A stretch of DNA of 64,000 nt from Gari tellinella (GCA_922989275.2 OV277864.1:4154001-4218000); one strand, 5' to 3'. Positions 31,911-43,930 are shown, counted from the stretch's first letter. Program-made: numbers and translations. Notes: a model not told the origin generated them from the letters alone.

Positions 31911-33938
31911 AAGTTGGTGTGGTTTTAACAACGAAATAACGCGTCTTAATTTTCTACCGCGAAAACTGATTGCAACTCAATTTTACGAGCGTAATTGGTT
32001 GTAAAACCTAACTTAATAATTATACATTTGCACAAATCGTATGTAACAAACAGAAGAATTTAGGTCCACTGTTTAATTTTAATTGATTGTTAGAAAACGG
32101 CGCTGGGGAATACTTTTTAGACTAACAAAATATACGTAGTTCTCGTAGCAAATGTTACGGCGCCCCGTCATTTTGTAAAGGTATCATTTTCGAAGTATTT
32201 TTCTGTTACGTTAATAAACAAAGATTTTTGTGGTGGAAATCAATTCATGAATGATAAATTCTGATCAGCTTTCATATAAAATGTGTGCTTGTCCAGAACT
32301 TACGGATAATTATCTGATTTTTAATCCGACCCGTATCGGCGACATAAATCTTTGGCCTTCGCATCACCGCTTCTAAAAATTGTCGTTGAAAAGGTCTCCG
32401 ATTCGGGGCGAACCTGTCAATCACTTTTTTTGATAACCAATTAGATCTACAACTCATTAAAAGCAATCTCGGCGCGTGTGGTCAAACATTGTTTGACAGC
32501 CAGCCATTACACATGCCGTTATCGACGATTGCGTAACGTGTTTACACGCATCAGTAGCGTTTGGTGATAGGCTAAGCTTGTGTATGGATTAGCCGAATTC
32601 TGAAGCCAATTTTAAGATTTTTAGAGTCGGCGAGAAAATAAACTGTACAATTATGCGGCGACAATTCCGAAATTTCTCGGCGCCAGACACTTTCGCCGAA
32701 TCGAAATTTCTGCCGCCAGAATTATTTTTTTTGCGCAAATGGCGCCGTTGGCGATGCCCAGCGGGAACCCTGTGTCCTATCACATAGAAACACGGCAAAC
32801 ATTCTTAATAAACCTTCTTTTTTTATCATAAAATCGAATCATCATTCGTATTTTTATTTCTATGTTTTCTCTCTTGGTGGTTGGGGTCACATTACTTTAA
32901 GTGGAATATCATTTCTGTTGAAAAAAGTCACTAGCGTATATTCGCAAAAACTGATGACAAAATGTACGAATGTACGTTTAATCTTTCCAACAAAATTATT
33001 TCCGCTAACTGTGAAGTTACCAGCCCCACGATGTTTAACATTCTTTTTTCAAACGACCATTCTCAATAAAACAGTAACGTAACGGTTTCAATGAAATAGA
33101 TAGATAAGATCGATTTGGAGTTGATTGGACGTCGGAAGTTTTCTGTCACTAGTTCATTTGGTCTAGAAATGTGGGCGGGGCTACTTCCAGTGGCTGTAAA
33201 TGACAGGGAATGAGCTAAAAATAAACTCGAAAATCGACTACGGAAATTAATGATGAACTATTGGAAGCATTGCTTGAAAATGTTCGGTCACTTCCGACAC
33301 TAATTAAGAATGGGTTACGATTATTTATGGGTGTGGCAGAGACATACAAACATGTATCTGTGTGTGGTCGCGAAAACGTAATTGCTACGCTTGATCATAA
33401 GGATTATAAGCGAGGCGTTCAGATTGTAGGATGTGCTAAAATTATGCGCAGTAGAAACAATAACATCCGGATTGTGGTTGCCATCGTGTAAAGTTGAAAG
33501 ATACAGTTAATTACTTTAGTTTTGGTTATAAATAGCAGGTGCTATGAAGGTGAAACCGCCTGAGACATTTTGGGAAACTGAATAACACGTCATATTAGCG
33601 GACTTTTACAAATCCTTCTTTTTGATTGGATTACTTCCTTAGTTCTCAGCATTCCATTGGTTCGTTATCGCAATTCGTGTGACAATGCATCGCTTACGAT
33701 ATGGTTCAATGCATATCGCCCCAGTATGGGGTCAATTAGCGATCTATCAACCAATTTACCGAGTATCCTGTCAAGGTCTAATCGGCGCGTGTCAAGTCAG
33801 CCGGCTGACCAAAGGGGCAAAAAAGCCACCAACATGAAAATAGGGCAGCTCGGCGGTTGTAAAGGGCAGGATGGCGGGGTAAAAAAGGGGCACGGCGCTG
33901 CGCCGTGCTAAAAATGCCTAGGGGAAACGCTACCCATG

Positions 33939-34010
33939 ACCATTTTAAAAGCGGTACTAGTAGCTTCCTTGCCTGGTGCTCGGCATTATAAGGTTGGTGC
34001 AAGGAAGATC
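33939..34010 (+). repeat. tRNA-derived SINE, body half
   Basis: ACCATTTTAAAAGCGGTACT, then TGCCTGGTGCTCGGCATTAT, continues the SINE interrupted at 30466. The same body, inverted, occurs at 35855-35910. Confidence 0.6.
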
Positions 34011-34079
34011 TCTTTTAACCTTCCTAGCACCAACTTTAGGAGCACCTTTACAATTGGTCCTCCACCAAAAATGTCATTT

Positions 34080-34640
34080 TTATGACCAGGTTAATGTCAC
34101 AAGAAGTGGCAAGACGGGTTCCCCCATGAAAGCGTTGACTCAGTTGGTTGAGATGTTAAAATGATTCAATCAAAGCAAATGGCCAGATTAATGTCACAAT
34201 AACTGGCCAGGTTAAAGTCACAAGAGATGGTCAGTTAATATCTACAAAAAGACCTGGAGACAGATTCTAAAGTTACCCCTAACCGGCTAACCCTAGTGTT
34301 TGGTGGCGGTCCAATTGTAAACCCTAGCCCAACAGTAATAATTTTAGAAAAAAAAAGAATGGGTCCTTTGGGACCCATAATTTTGAAATCTATGGGTCCC
34401 ATAGAAAAACTATGGGTCCCAATTTTTTTCACCAACTACAAGCATGTGAACCAACTGCTACACCCGTCTGGTTTTTTTTTCCATTTAACTTTATTTAACG
34501 TTTGACACTGAAAATGAATCAATGAATATTAAAATCTATAAATGCCATAGTAAGCGTAGTTTGTTCATTTTATTTCATAAATAAATACGAAAGAAGACTC
34601 AAGCAGGAAACGCAACACAAACAATACACCCATCTCTAAA
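34080..34640. repeat. Short tandem and ATGGGTCCC repeats
   Basis: Three units of GGCCAGGTTAATGTCACAA-type at 34083-34245. ATGGGTCC/GGACCCAT occurs repeatedly at 34358-34420. The overlapping frames at 34235-34505 are artefacts of this repetition. Confidence 0.5.
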
Positions 34641-34690
34641 GCAGAACACACACACAGCCATACCATAACAAACACACACACACACGCAAT
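34641..34690 (+). repeat. (CA)n microsatellite
   Basis: Two short CA runs around 34648-34662 and 34671-34686. Confidence 0.8.
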
Positions 34691-35850
34691 ACCATTCCTT
34701 CATCCACACACTAAATAGAAAACAACACGCAAGACAAACATAAAGCTAAGTGAACATAGGAGCCCGCCTTGGTACGGTCAGTAGCAATCAATAAACAATT
34801 ATAAATTAATTAATTATTAACAACCACTGGGGGGTTAAACCTGGGTTTAGGGGCGCCCAACCTCACTATTATCTCCTATATTCACCTATAAAGACGAACA
34901 GTGTACATAAAATATAAACCCTGTTCCACAACCTTACAATCAAAAAGACCGCCAGCACAGTAAGTAAATACATGTTTCTGATCTTTCCAGTTCAATGTGC
35001 ACTTAAGTCAATAGCTTTGGTCAACTTGACTTTATTAGGATTCTGTTCTTTGTGATTCTGTCAAAAAACGGAAGCCTGTATGCTCTACAGATCTGCATGT
35101 CTAGCAAGAGTGCTGTGTTGCAAATTACCGTTCTAACAAACTTTCACAAATGAATTTCTTACTTTACTATTATTACGAACACACCTACAATGTTTCTGTT
35201 CTTAAAACAGTGTTGCAGCTATGATGTCTGATTCTCGCATAGATTTCGAAAATCTCGCACAAAAATTACTTGTGCAATCTTTCAAGTCAGCCCTACGCGG
35301 TACCAGCCATATGATATTATCGCCAATAACAACTAATGACGACTCTTCTCCCCCGGCGTGATATTCTACGACGTATTAGATATAGAAAGTTTAGATACAG
35401 ATAGTGCGCGAGAATTCGCGCGAACTTAATTACTAAATAATCAAATACTATGCGTCAAACTTTGGGGCGATTCTTGTCAAGTCCGATACCCGCCATTTTG
35501 GACACAAATAGGCTAGGTCTAAAACATTGACCGTACTATCTTGACTAGCCACTATAAAAAAGAGTTCATTATTTGCGGCGCGGACTTTTTGTATTCGTGT
35601 TTTAATTTATTTTGGCCTAATTATCATAATATATTCAGCGTCTTTAGCAACTATGTTCATCTGCGAAAACAATTTAGCACCTACGTAGGCCTGATACGCC
35701 GTTACAAAGTATCTACACATTAAAGTATTAATCGTTCTGTATTTTTGACGCAAGTACGACGATGCGTCCTTGAGGACGCACGTCTTTTCAGACTATGCGT
35801 CCTCAGCGATTTTTATGCGTACTGTACGCAGGACGCAGAGGTAAAATTAT
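34691..35850. other. Non-coding, dispersed motifs only
   Basis: 35755-35840 repeats ATGCGTCC/GGACGCA several times. Nothing coding is supported. Confidence 0.4.
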
Positions 35851-35854
35851 CACT

Positions 35855-36015
35855 GGCCCAACCTTATAATAGTGAGCGCCAGGCAAAGGAGCTACTACTA
35901 GTAGTATAAGGTTGGTGCTAGGACGGTAACTAACAATCGTCAGACGTATTCAAGGGGTAAAGCGCTCGATTGCAGTGTCAAGGGTCACGAGTTCGATCCC
36001 CTTCTGATCAAAGGG
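35855..36015. repeat. SINE body fragment and tRNA-like SINE head
   Basis: 35855-35910 is the inverted SINE body (GAGCGCCAGGCAAAGGAGCT). 35946-36011 has A-box-like GGGGTAAAGCGCTCG and B-box GAGTTCGATCCCC. A true tRNA is unlikely because acceptor pairing is lacking. Confidence 0.5.
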
Positions 36016-36099
36016 AACCGGCTCATAGTCAAAGTGCTCTATATATAGGATAATATAATAAAGGGAAATAACACGGATTTTAACCCACCACGTTTTGAT

Positions 36100-36600
36100 C
36101 GCGATGAACTTATCTATTTTTATTTCAGGAAATATATATTTTGTCTCAAAATATTTTGATGTCCCTGGCATCTGTAGATGCGGAGGCATATAGTGGTTGT
36201 CCTGTCCGTCAGTAGCAGGTTTTCTAGATTTTACCTTTTCGTCTAGCACCATTTTCACTTACTCAAATGCTTACATCCTTCAACAATTGTTGCCTCTGAC
36301 CATTCCCAATTATGGCAATCCACCAATATCACCAATCTTGATTATGACATTGACCTAATTTATACTAAGGGTATTGTTAATATGCCATTTCTTGGTTAAC
36401 TAGAATTTGCCATTTCGTCTAGCGTCAACATCTCTTACTTAAATGCTTAGATACTTATACAGTTGTTGCCTTGGACCATTTCCAATATAACTCGACCTTG
36501 ATTTTGACCTTTATCATGACCTAATTTGAACTTAGAATATTTCAAATGGGCTATTTCTTGGTTAACTAGATTTTACCATTTCATCTTGTGTCGACACAAC
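36100..36600 (-). repeat. Dispersed repeat with three related segments
   Basis: TTTTCGTCTAGCACC (36233), ATTTCGTCTAGCGTC (about 36411) and ATTTCATCTTGTGTC (about 36577) start similar stretches of 160-180 bp. GCATCTGTAGATGCGGAGGC is a common dispersed-repeat end. The minus frame at 35950-36258 runs through it. Confidence 0.5.
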
Positions 36601-36614
36601 TGACTTCAATGCTT

Positions 36615-36646
36615 TTTAGCTCACCTGAGCACAGAGTGCTCAAGGT
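36615..36646 (+). repeat. Left part of a dispersed repeat split by a hAT element
   Basis: TTTAGCTCACCTGAGCACAG then AGTGCTCAAGGT. It continues at 42990 (CTCAAGGTGTGCTTTTGCGG) after the 6.3-kb insertion. Confidence 0.65.
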
Positions 36647-37189
36647 CACAGGGCCCAACATGATTGCTTTTTGAGAAAAAACATCGTCAGAAGGTATATA
36701 AAGACAAGGGGTGCAACTGATTGTCAGTATATTTTCAACCTATGATGGCTATCTCGAAAAAACCGGGCATATCATCAATAAATATTGATGAACTGACACG
36801 TTTGTTGCATTTCTGTCTAGCTTATATAATACCCTTCCATAAAAAACATAACATAAAGCCAACTGTAAGTAGCAACCCCAGCTGATAAGCCTAGCCACTT
36901 AAGAATTTAGGTAAAAATCGATACCACCTGTACAAAACTTCATTTTTCTATTATCCAATATTTCTAAAGTGCATAAAATTATATACCATATGAATCGGAA
37001 TTAAACAAGCTATTTAATGGTGTGATTAAAAATTCTGTAGTATAAACTATAGTGATGTTATCACAAGTTAAATCCACTGGGATCGCCGATTTTTCCAGTT
37101 TTGCGTAATCGGCAAATTTGTACATGAAATTTCTGCATGTACATCGCGTGACCCTTGTGCGGGTTATTTTGGCGCTATAAATATTCATA

Positions 37190-37520
37190 AGTTGTTTTTA
37201 ACCAATCAGAGAAGAGATCTATCTTCGCTCCGGAAGTTTCGGTTATTTCCTATGTTGACAAACAAAAAAGTTACGATGACCTGAAGTCTGGGTCAAATTT
37301 CAGAAAATTCTCATGGTGAGTATAAAAACCGATGGTACGATCGTATTTAATATACTTTTCTCTTTCTATTGCTACCAACCATTATGAAATACGATGTAAA
37401 TTAAGCGCAGGCTTTTAAATAGAAGTTGGCGATTTTACCCGGCGAGTCGGTTCAGCGTTAGCGAGAGACTGACGGCCGCCATCTTGAATATTTTATAGAC
37501 AGCGACTACGAGATACTTCT
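37190..37520. other. Promoter-like patch inside the hAT element
   Basis: AACCAATCAGAG (37200) is a CCAAT-type motif. TCTCATGGTGAGTATAAAA (about 37311) contains a consensus splice donor, and ACGGCCGCCATCTTG (37472) is locally GC-rich. It could be the element's own promoter and first exon. Weak. Confidence 0.25.
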
Positions 37521-37908
37521 GTTACAGCTTATATAAACCCGCGTTATAGCTCAAATAAGGCTGAAAGAATTGCTCCAAACGGGTTCTTTTCGTAATTAAA
37601 TAATGGTTTCATTCATGAATTAACACAAGATCGCTTAATTCATTAAAAAATCGTACGTTTTATCGGCGCCGATATTGAACCCTTAAACCGAACATAAGCT
37701 ATTTGAGACCTAATGAAATACGTTTAATTACTAACAAAACCATACTCGTGTATAAATTAACATGTTTTTGAGAGCAACTTGTGTTTTTCATAGCACATTT
37801 GTTAATCTATATAGAAAAAAAATCGACATTCCTTAGAATATATTACACATTTTATCATCAATAGTCAGATTAAGGGGGAGGTTATGAAATCTAAAATGGG
37901 AACAATTA

Positions 37909-38139
37909 TTAACCTATTACTCCATAAATGCACCTTTCATTAAATAAAGGTTCACTTTTTTATTCCTTAACTGAAAAAAAAAGTTACAAGTCATATCTAA
38001 GATTGTATAGCTGAAAGTAAAGCAGAATGATATTGAGGTTCATTTTGCTTTACTTTCAATTTGCTTTACTTTTAATTTGCTTTAAGTGGACACCTGTCTT
38101 CAAAACTAGGAATATGGAGTCTATGGAGTAAAGGGTTAA
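37909..38139 (-). repeat. Family D MITE (TTAA-type) within the hAT element
   Basis: TTAACCTATTACTCCATAAA to TATGGAGTAAAGGGTTAA. The core is lengthened by a duplicated TTTGCTTTACTTT stretch. Confidence 0.75.
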
Positions 38140-38736
38140 TAAATAAAACAAGTCAGATCCCTTCACAATTTTTATTTTCAACTTAAAAATTTTACTTTTA
38201 TTTCAGGTTCTAATCAACCAGAAATGACATTTCAGAGAAGTTGGCAAATGCGGAAAATTGGTGCATATGTCGTGATGGAATGACCAGGAAAAAGCAGAAG
38301 ATTGCGAACATATCTATTACTCTTTCTACTGGGTATATATTGTCTGCCAAGGTTTCAGTCATGTTTTTCATTGTAATGACTGTGTACAGACCTTAAAGAC
38401 TATGAAGCAACGTGTAGTGAGCATAGCAAACTCTGTAGAGACAGTTTGTCGATATTCCGAAAGCAAACATGGATTTAATTTAAAAAAAAAATATCTTAAC
38501 TTATTCACACCTAGTGAAACATATATTATTATCAACAGTGCACTAATTGCAAGTATACTTGTCCTATGCAAACATTGAAGACCCAGTTCAGATGGTGATT
38601 GCATGAGCTCTTTGACCAGGGTCTGCACTGTTAGTCGTTTTCCTGATGGCCAGATTGCAATGTTATTTATTTGCAAAAAAATAATGCTTATTATAAAACA
38701 TTGCTTGCTTTAATACTTGTTATATCATTATTGCCT

Positions 38737-39268
38737 TTTATTTATGCTTTTCGGTGGATTACCACGATATAGCAGTGGATGATCACTTGGTAATCCACTG
38801 CAGTGGATTATCACCAATCGCTTTTATTATGAATTTTCCCCGTAGGGCTCCCCAAGAATCGTAGTCAATCCTGTCTTATCGTTAAATTCCGGCAGTCCGA
38901 TTTGTCGCGAACTACTCACCGGAAGAGCACGAATCCAAACTCGGGAGCAACGAAGTCATTCGGATGACGTCATTATACCGCCAACTGTCATGCGCATGTG
39001 TTCGACATAAAACGTGGGGCTCAACACGGGATAAATAATGTACGTTCGCTTTCAATTTTTAAACAATTTCGTTTAAAAAGTGGCTTAAAAGCATAAATAA
39101 ATAGAATAACTGTGTTTTTTCAGTGTAAGATCGAATTTAATCCATTTCGTGAACATCGGACTGTTATATTTTCACTCGTGGCTTCGCCACTCGTGAAAAT
39201 ATAACGTCTGATGTTCACTCAATGGATTAAATTTCGATCTTACACTGAAAAAAACAGTTATCCTCTAT
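38737..39268 (+). repeat. Family L repeat, copy 1 (0.53 kb, with fold-back)
   Basis: Starts TTTATGCTTTTCGGTGG and ends CAGTTATCCTCTAT. Internal GTGGATTACCA/TGGTAATCCAC repeats lie at the left. A long fold-back (39105-39268) is centred on GTGGCTTCGCCAC. By eye it differs from 54487-55009 at about eight positions plus one 9-10 bp indel. Confidence 0.85.
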
Positions 39269-39529
39269 TTAATTGAAATACCATATTCAGAGATAGTCTA
39301 AAAGTAAAAGTACAGCTAGACTGCCTGAGATAATAAATAGTGTATTTTTTTTAGTACGAGCCCTAATAAAATCTAACGAGTCATGCCGAAAAATGCATTT
39401 AAAATCAAGCTCACTTGAAACATCATGGAACTCATTAGAGGTATTTTCAATAGCCATGGTCTATTTTACAACTGTGAGTCTGTATCTCTGCATATATATT
39501 CATTTATTTGTGAATTTGTGTGATGAAGT

Positions 39530-39960
39530 TATGTGATATGGAAAAAAAATAGAAAAATAAATGTCAAAAAATTTGTATGTGTTGATTTTTTTCCTATTGA
39601 AACAAAACAGAAAACATTATTATAATAAATCTTTTAAAAGCAATAGAAAGGACAATATTCAAAGAAGATTGTCTGAAAATTTCATAGAAAAATCTTTAAA
39701 AACAAAAAAGTTATGACAATTTTATTGAAATAATGATGACCGGCTTTGATGAATCGGTGCCGCGCGTCGCGAAAAAATACAGTAGAAATAATAGCTCATT
39801 TTTTCTGAAAAATGACGAAATATTGAATGATAAAATTTGTCATAACTTTTTTATTTTTTAAGATAGAAATAAAATGAAAACAGATTTGAAAAGCTTGCAA
39901 AGAGATCTATCTGTATGATGTGTTTTTGATTTACTATTGATATCTTGAAAAATCAGCTGG
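39530..39960. other. AT-rich interior of the hAT element
   Basis: AAAGTTATGACAATTTTATT and AATTTGTCATAACTTTTTT are loosely inverted. CAGCTGGGGTTGCTAC (39953) is the inverse of GTAGCAACCCCAGCTG (36880), which suggests a further nested inverted pair. Confidence 0.4.
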
Positions 39961-40175
39961 GGTTGCTACCGATTCAATCTCCCGTTCGTTTTGAAAACCG
40001 CCGCAGAACCGAGAATTTCCTATACTTGCCGCATTGTAGAACTTTGTACTGGTACCCAGTCGCTATATATTTGCTTGCCGCTGGACCAAAGCAACTAAAT
40101 GGTTTCCGAATGTATAGCATTACTATAAGGCCGGGTAACAGCCAACACGCACCTGTTTTCGATTTCCAGTAAAAA

Positions 40176-40462
40176 ATGTCATCTGCTCACTGCGGCCGAG
40201 GACACAAAAAAAACTCTCAAATACAACCTCCCCAAGCATTCTCTGGTTTGTTTCTCGACAAGAACAGATTTCTGCATCATCTGTCAGTAAGATATTGGCC
40301 AATTTAATACCGGACGCTGTAAATGAAGCTGAAAAAAAGTCCGAAAAAGTAAAGCATACAGGGACCACTGTTACGGAAAAACAGATCGCCGGATGGAAGA
40401 ACGAATACCCGTGGCTCGTTATCGAATGTATCGGTGTCAAAATACGTCTGAAGTGTAAATGA
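40176..40462 (+). pseudogene. Decayed hAT transposase N-terminal exon
   Basis: The frame reads AEKKSEKVKHTGTTVTEKQI, then AGWKNEYPWLVIECIGVKIR, then LKCK and TGA at 40460. The W-x4-YPWL block followed by a Cys-containing strand resembles the start of the TTF-type/BED-like zinc finger that opens many hAT transposases. The cysteine half of the finger is cut short: either TGG became TGA, or splicing uses the GTAAAT within TGTAAATGAG. The upstream part switches frame near 40290, so the exon is also shifted relative to its ATG (40176). No catalytic DDE block is found downstream, so this copy could not encode an active enzyme. It lies inside, and supports, the hAT assignment of 36647-42989. Confidence 0.5.
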
Positions 40463-42420
40463 GTAAATATTGGATGATACCAAGTTGTAAATAAACAATA
40501 GTGTCATATGTTCAGTTAAAACTTTAATAAATTATTTGACACTGAAAAGTTGTGTGAAATTTGAAAGGCAGACAGCCACAGAGTTTAGAGATAATGAAAA
40601 CGATACTCCGATAGTTAAGTTAAGATTTTAAGTTAAAAATGTCATTTAGATAAAAAACTAATTGAAAAGATATAAATTCTGAAAAAACTAATTGCGACAA
40701 AAATCTTGTAGTTTAAACTAATTAACGCAAAATCTTATCTGGAGCTCTGCGTTTATGTTGTCTATTTAACCAGGTAACATTTATTTTTACGGACAAGTAG
40801 ATATTGGATACGGACAAGTGATTTTTTCAAACCACTTGTCCGTGGACAGGTGCATTTTTCTGAGATTTCGCCACCCCTGGATCTACTGGACTTCATTTTT
40901 TGGCTCAGAGAGCCTATATCGAATCCTTGCGAAAAATATTGGTGCGAGTCTAGCTCCCCCTACAAACAAATTCTCTCATACGGGGTTTACATATGCTAAC
41001 GGAGCTTCAGTTGCTGGATACTTCACTATCAGATAAACCGTCAGCACTGAGTTAAACTCAGGATCCCGAGTCTGTACCTGTGGTGATTTAAACACCGTAT
41101 TTACTCCCTTGTAATAAACATTCACCTAGTAGTCATAGCAGACGATGCATTATAAGACATGCAGATTCCAAAATTCTTTAGGGTCTTTAAGAGCTGCAGG
41201 TTTCTGCTTAATGCATGGCAATGGTAATGCAGAAACTCCATTATTAGCTTTCTGCGTTACTCAAATTTATTCTACATTAAACTGAAAGTCCGAGCCTGCA
41301 GTACTACAGTACTTTGATTAAAATATGAATAAGATCTACTCTTAAGTTTGAATGAGTATAACCATAACCTGGATGAAAGATTATTCTATTTATTCACTTA
41401 TTTTTTTAGAAAATTTAAACTTAGCAGTTCATTTTACAATACTAACTCTAGATCTAAATCTATTTTTGCTTAATTTTTAATAGTTAGTTCCTTTTTAGAG
41501 AGGAAAATTCAAATGTGTCAGAAGGAGGGAAAATGAGATGCCTTTTCTCAGCTTTAAGTGTAGGAAAGGTATGCAGTACCATAGAACTTGACTTGACCAA
41601 GTCAATTCCCAGCCAAGCCCTGGTGCCTTTTGTTGGCTATTGATAAGTTTTTACATCTCGCTTATATAATTCATTCATTTATTGTACAATAAATTTTAAA
41701 AGGAAAATGGGTGTAACAATTAAAACTTTAGAGTTAAAAATAAATTAATTTACTACAATTGTAACATGAAATTAATTCAGCATAAAATACTGTAATATAG
41801 TAGCAATGCTTCGGGTTCCAACCTGCCCTTTCTCATGCCCATCCGCCGTGTTGCCACCCTGCCCCATTTTTGCTGCACCCTGCCACTTTTACGTGGCTAG
41901 AAATAACACTACACCGTTAGAAAGGGGAGGTTACTGCACACTCATATATACATCTGTATCTTCATTGATATATGGACGATAAAATCCAAGTTCTCCGAAA
42001 AATGTTTTGGTTGTAAACCTCGCAACAAAATGTCAAAATCTTAGCATGGAAGAGTCAGAAAAACGATAGAAAGTTGAAAACCGTCGGTTGTCAGCTATCT
42101 GATTTAAAAGGAACTAACACCTAATGAAACTTGTGGTAGTTTGTTGAACGATTATATAAACTGAACATTGTTTCATCGGCGGAGTAAAAAACCCGCATAA
42201 GCGGCTAAAATGTAAGATTCTTGAAAATTGTAATTTACATATATGTATCTTCTACTTCTACTTTATTACTCCCTACTGTCAATGACAGGTAGGTCGGGGA
42301 CAGACTTAGAAAAAGAAAAGCATACTGATAAACAATGCAGAGCTAAAAGGTCAATTATAAACAGAGGTTAAAAAGTTTTTAAACAGGTTAAAAAAGTTTA
42401 AAAAACAACTATTAAAATTC
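40463..42420. other. hAT interior without recognised exons
   Basis: A solitary family C right end (CTTATCTGGAGCTCTG) lies at about 40734-40749. The 72-codon frame at 40818-41036 has no known domain. Confidence 0.4.
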
Positions 42421-42424
42421 AACT

Positions 42425-42496
42425 AATGCAGTTAGGGGTTGTGAGGTCTGAGGCTGGCAGACTGCCAGCCTCAGACCTCACAACCCTAACTGCATT
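42425..42496. repeat. Near-perfect 70-bp palindrome
   Basis: Arms of about 34-35 bp, starting ATGCAGTTAGGGGTTGTG and ending CACAACCCTAACTGCAT, meet at CTGGCAGACTGCCAG. One bulged G is the only difference between arms. Confidence 0.95.
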
Positions 42497-42989
42497 TATA
42501 AGTGAAGCTGCTAATAAAGCATGTGGGACTGTCACTGGCCTTAGTGCTGTGTGGTAGATTATTCCAAAGTCTGATGGTACGTGGAAAGTTTGAGTTATAT
42601 GGTGTCCTAGTAGAGAAAGGTATGACAAATTTGAGATTTCTTGATGGATGGAGATGTATGGTCTACAACTATTAGGTTATTTGAAATTTTGTATAGCATT
42701 ATTACTGAGGCATTGTTTTTCCTTTCTTCTAAAGTTGGCCATTTAACCCGCGAACTGCCGATGAATTGAAAATCCATGTGTACTGAGTGATTAAAAAATC
42801 TGGGGACTGATTGTTTCCAAAATTGATCAGTACTGTACTGATTAGAAGAAACATTATCTGGAGCCCTGGATATGCCCGGTTTTATGGAGATAGGGTGAAA
42901 ATATACTGAAAATCAGTTGTACCCCTTGTCTTTAGGTATACCTTCTGACAATTTTTTCCCTAAAAAATTAATCGTGTCGGATCCCTGTG

Positions 42990-43930
42990 CTCAAGGTGTG
43001 CTTTTGCGGTCGATCTTTGTCCAGCTTCGTGCGTCGTTCGTCTTGTGTCAACAATTTCTTTAAACATCTTCTTCTAACAACTTGCCTGATTGCAGCCAAA
43101 CATTACAGGAATGTTCCTTGGGTCAAGCTTTTTCAAAGCTGTTCAAAGAATTTAAAACAATGCAGAACTCTGGTTGAAAAAATAAGGAAATCTTAAAAAA
43201 CTGTCCTGTCAAAAACCACAAGGACTAGAGCTTAGATGTTTGGTACATAGTATCATCTATAGGTCCTCTATCAAGATTGTTCAAATTTGCCCCTGGGGTG
43301 AAAATTGGCCCCACCCCATGGGTCACTGTTTTACATAAGAGTTATATATTTTTTTCTCTGAAACCAATATAGCCAGAGCTTTAATATTTGGCATGATGTA
43401 ACTTGGTGTATTTGGCATGGTGTAAGCATATCTGGGTCACCAGAGCTAAAAATAGATTTTTTCAATGAAAACTTTGGCTGAAAATGCAAAATTTAACAGT
43501 GTTTACACTCTAGAGACCACAATGTTTAGCCAATCTTTCTCAAGCTTGTCCAGATTGTATATTACCGAAGACTTCGAATGAGTTTGATTATGGTTGAAAT
43601 CGAACCAATAGGTCAGGAGTTATCTACCTTTGAATTGCTGAAAATGTTATATTTAACGGTGTTTATACTCTCGAGGCCACAATTTTTATCCAATCTTTCC
43701 CAAACTTGCTCAGATTGCTTATATTGAAATCAGACTAATGAGTTAGATTATGGTTGAAATCAGACTTAAGATTATGGTTGAAATCAGACTAATAGGTCAA
43801 GAGTTATCTACCTTTGAATTGCTGAAAATGCCATATTTAACGGTGTTTACACCCATATTACTCAAACTCAATTTGACCCTGACCTTGATTTAATTTGGAC
43901 CAGAAAAGATTCAGAATATATTATCAAGGA
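42990..43930 (+). repeat. Right part of the split dispersed repeat
   Basis: Starts CTCAAGGTGTGCTTTTGCGG and continues with diverged internal repeats: CTACCTTTGAATTGCTGAAA appears near 43625 and 43808, and ACGGTGTTTA recurs. Typical of long molluscan dispersed repeats; no coding frame is supported. Confidence 0.5.

Larger units (their letters stand above)
31171..32772 (+). mobile_element. 1.6-kb CAGGG-ended element (family M)
   Basis: The left end CAGGGTTCACCCTGGC mirrors the right end CCCAGCGGGAACCCTG (13 of 16 pair). TGTCC flanks both sides (31166-31170 and 32773-32777). Both sub-ends carry repeated GCGCCA/TGGCGC motifs. The first 220 bp recur at 63772-64000, starting at exactly the same base, which fixes the left boundary. 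No transposase is recognisable. Confidence 0.6.
30474..33930 (+). mobile_element. 3.46-kb hAT-like element with TACCCATG duplication
   Basis: Left end TAGTGTTTCCCCCAGG (30474-30489) mirrors the right end CCTAGGGGAAACGC (33917-33930). TACCCATG flanks both sides exactly (30466-30473 and 33931-33938), an 8-bp duplication as hAT elements make. Joining the flanks restores a continuous SINE. No transposase frame is recognisable. The 76-codon frame at 33261-33491 has no known domain, so the element appears non-autonomous and enlarged by later insertions. Confidence 0.75.
36647..42989 (+). mobile_element. 6.3-kb hAT element with long inverted ends
   Basis: CTCAAGGT is duplicated exactly at 36639-36646 and 42990-42997. 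The element starts CACAGGGCCC and ends GGATCCCTGTG. The first 127 bp (36647-36773) are inverted at 42869-42989 with moderate divergence; shared stretches include GTCAGAAGGTATA, AAGACAAGGGGT and ACCGGGCATATC. An 8-bp duplication and CAGGG ends are hAT features. Its interior carries a decayed transposase exon (40176-40462), a family D MITE, a family L copy and a 70-bp palindrome. Confidence 0.85.

Noticed and set aside
33261..33491. 76-codon frame as the hAT-like transposase
   Set aside because: No motif, too short, and no continuation in neighbouring frames.
35946..36011. tRNA gene
   Set aside because: Same reasons; it adjoins an inverted SINE body fragment.
35950..36258. 102-codon minus frame with a plausible look
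   Set aside because: It runs through a dispersed repeat with three related segments (36100-36600), has no splice context, and its tail enters the SINE head.
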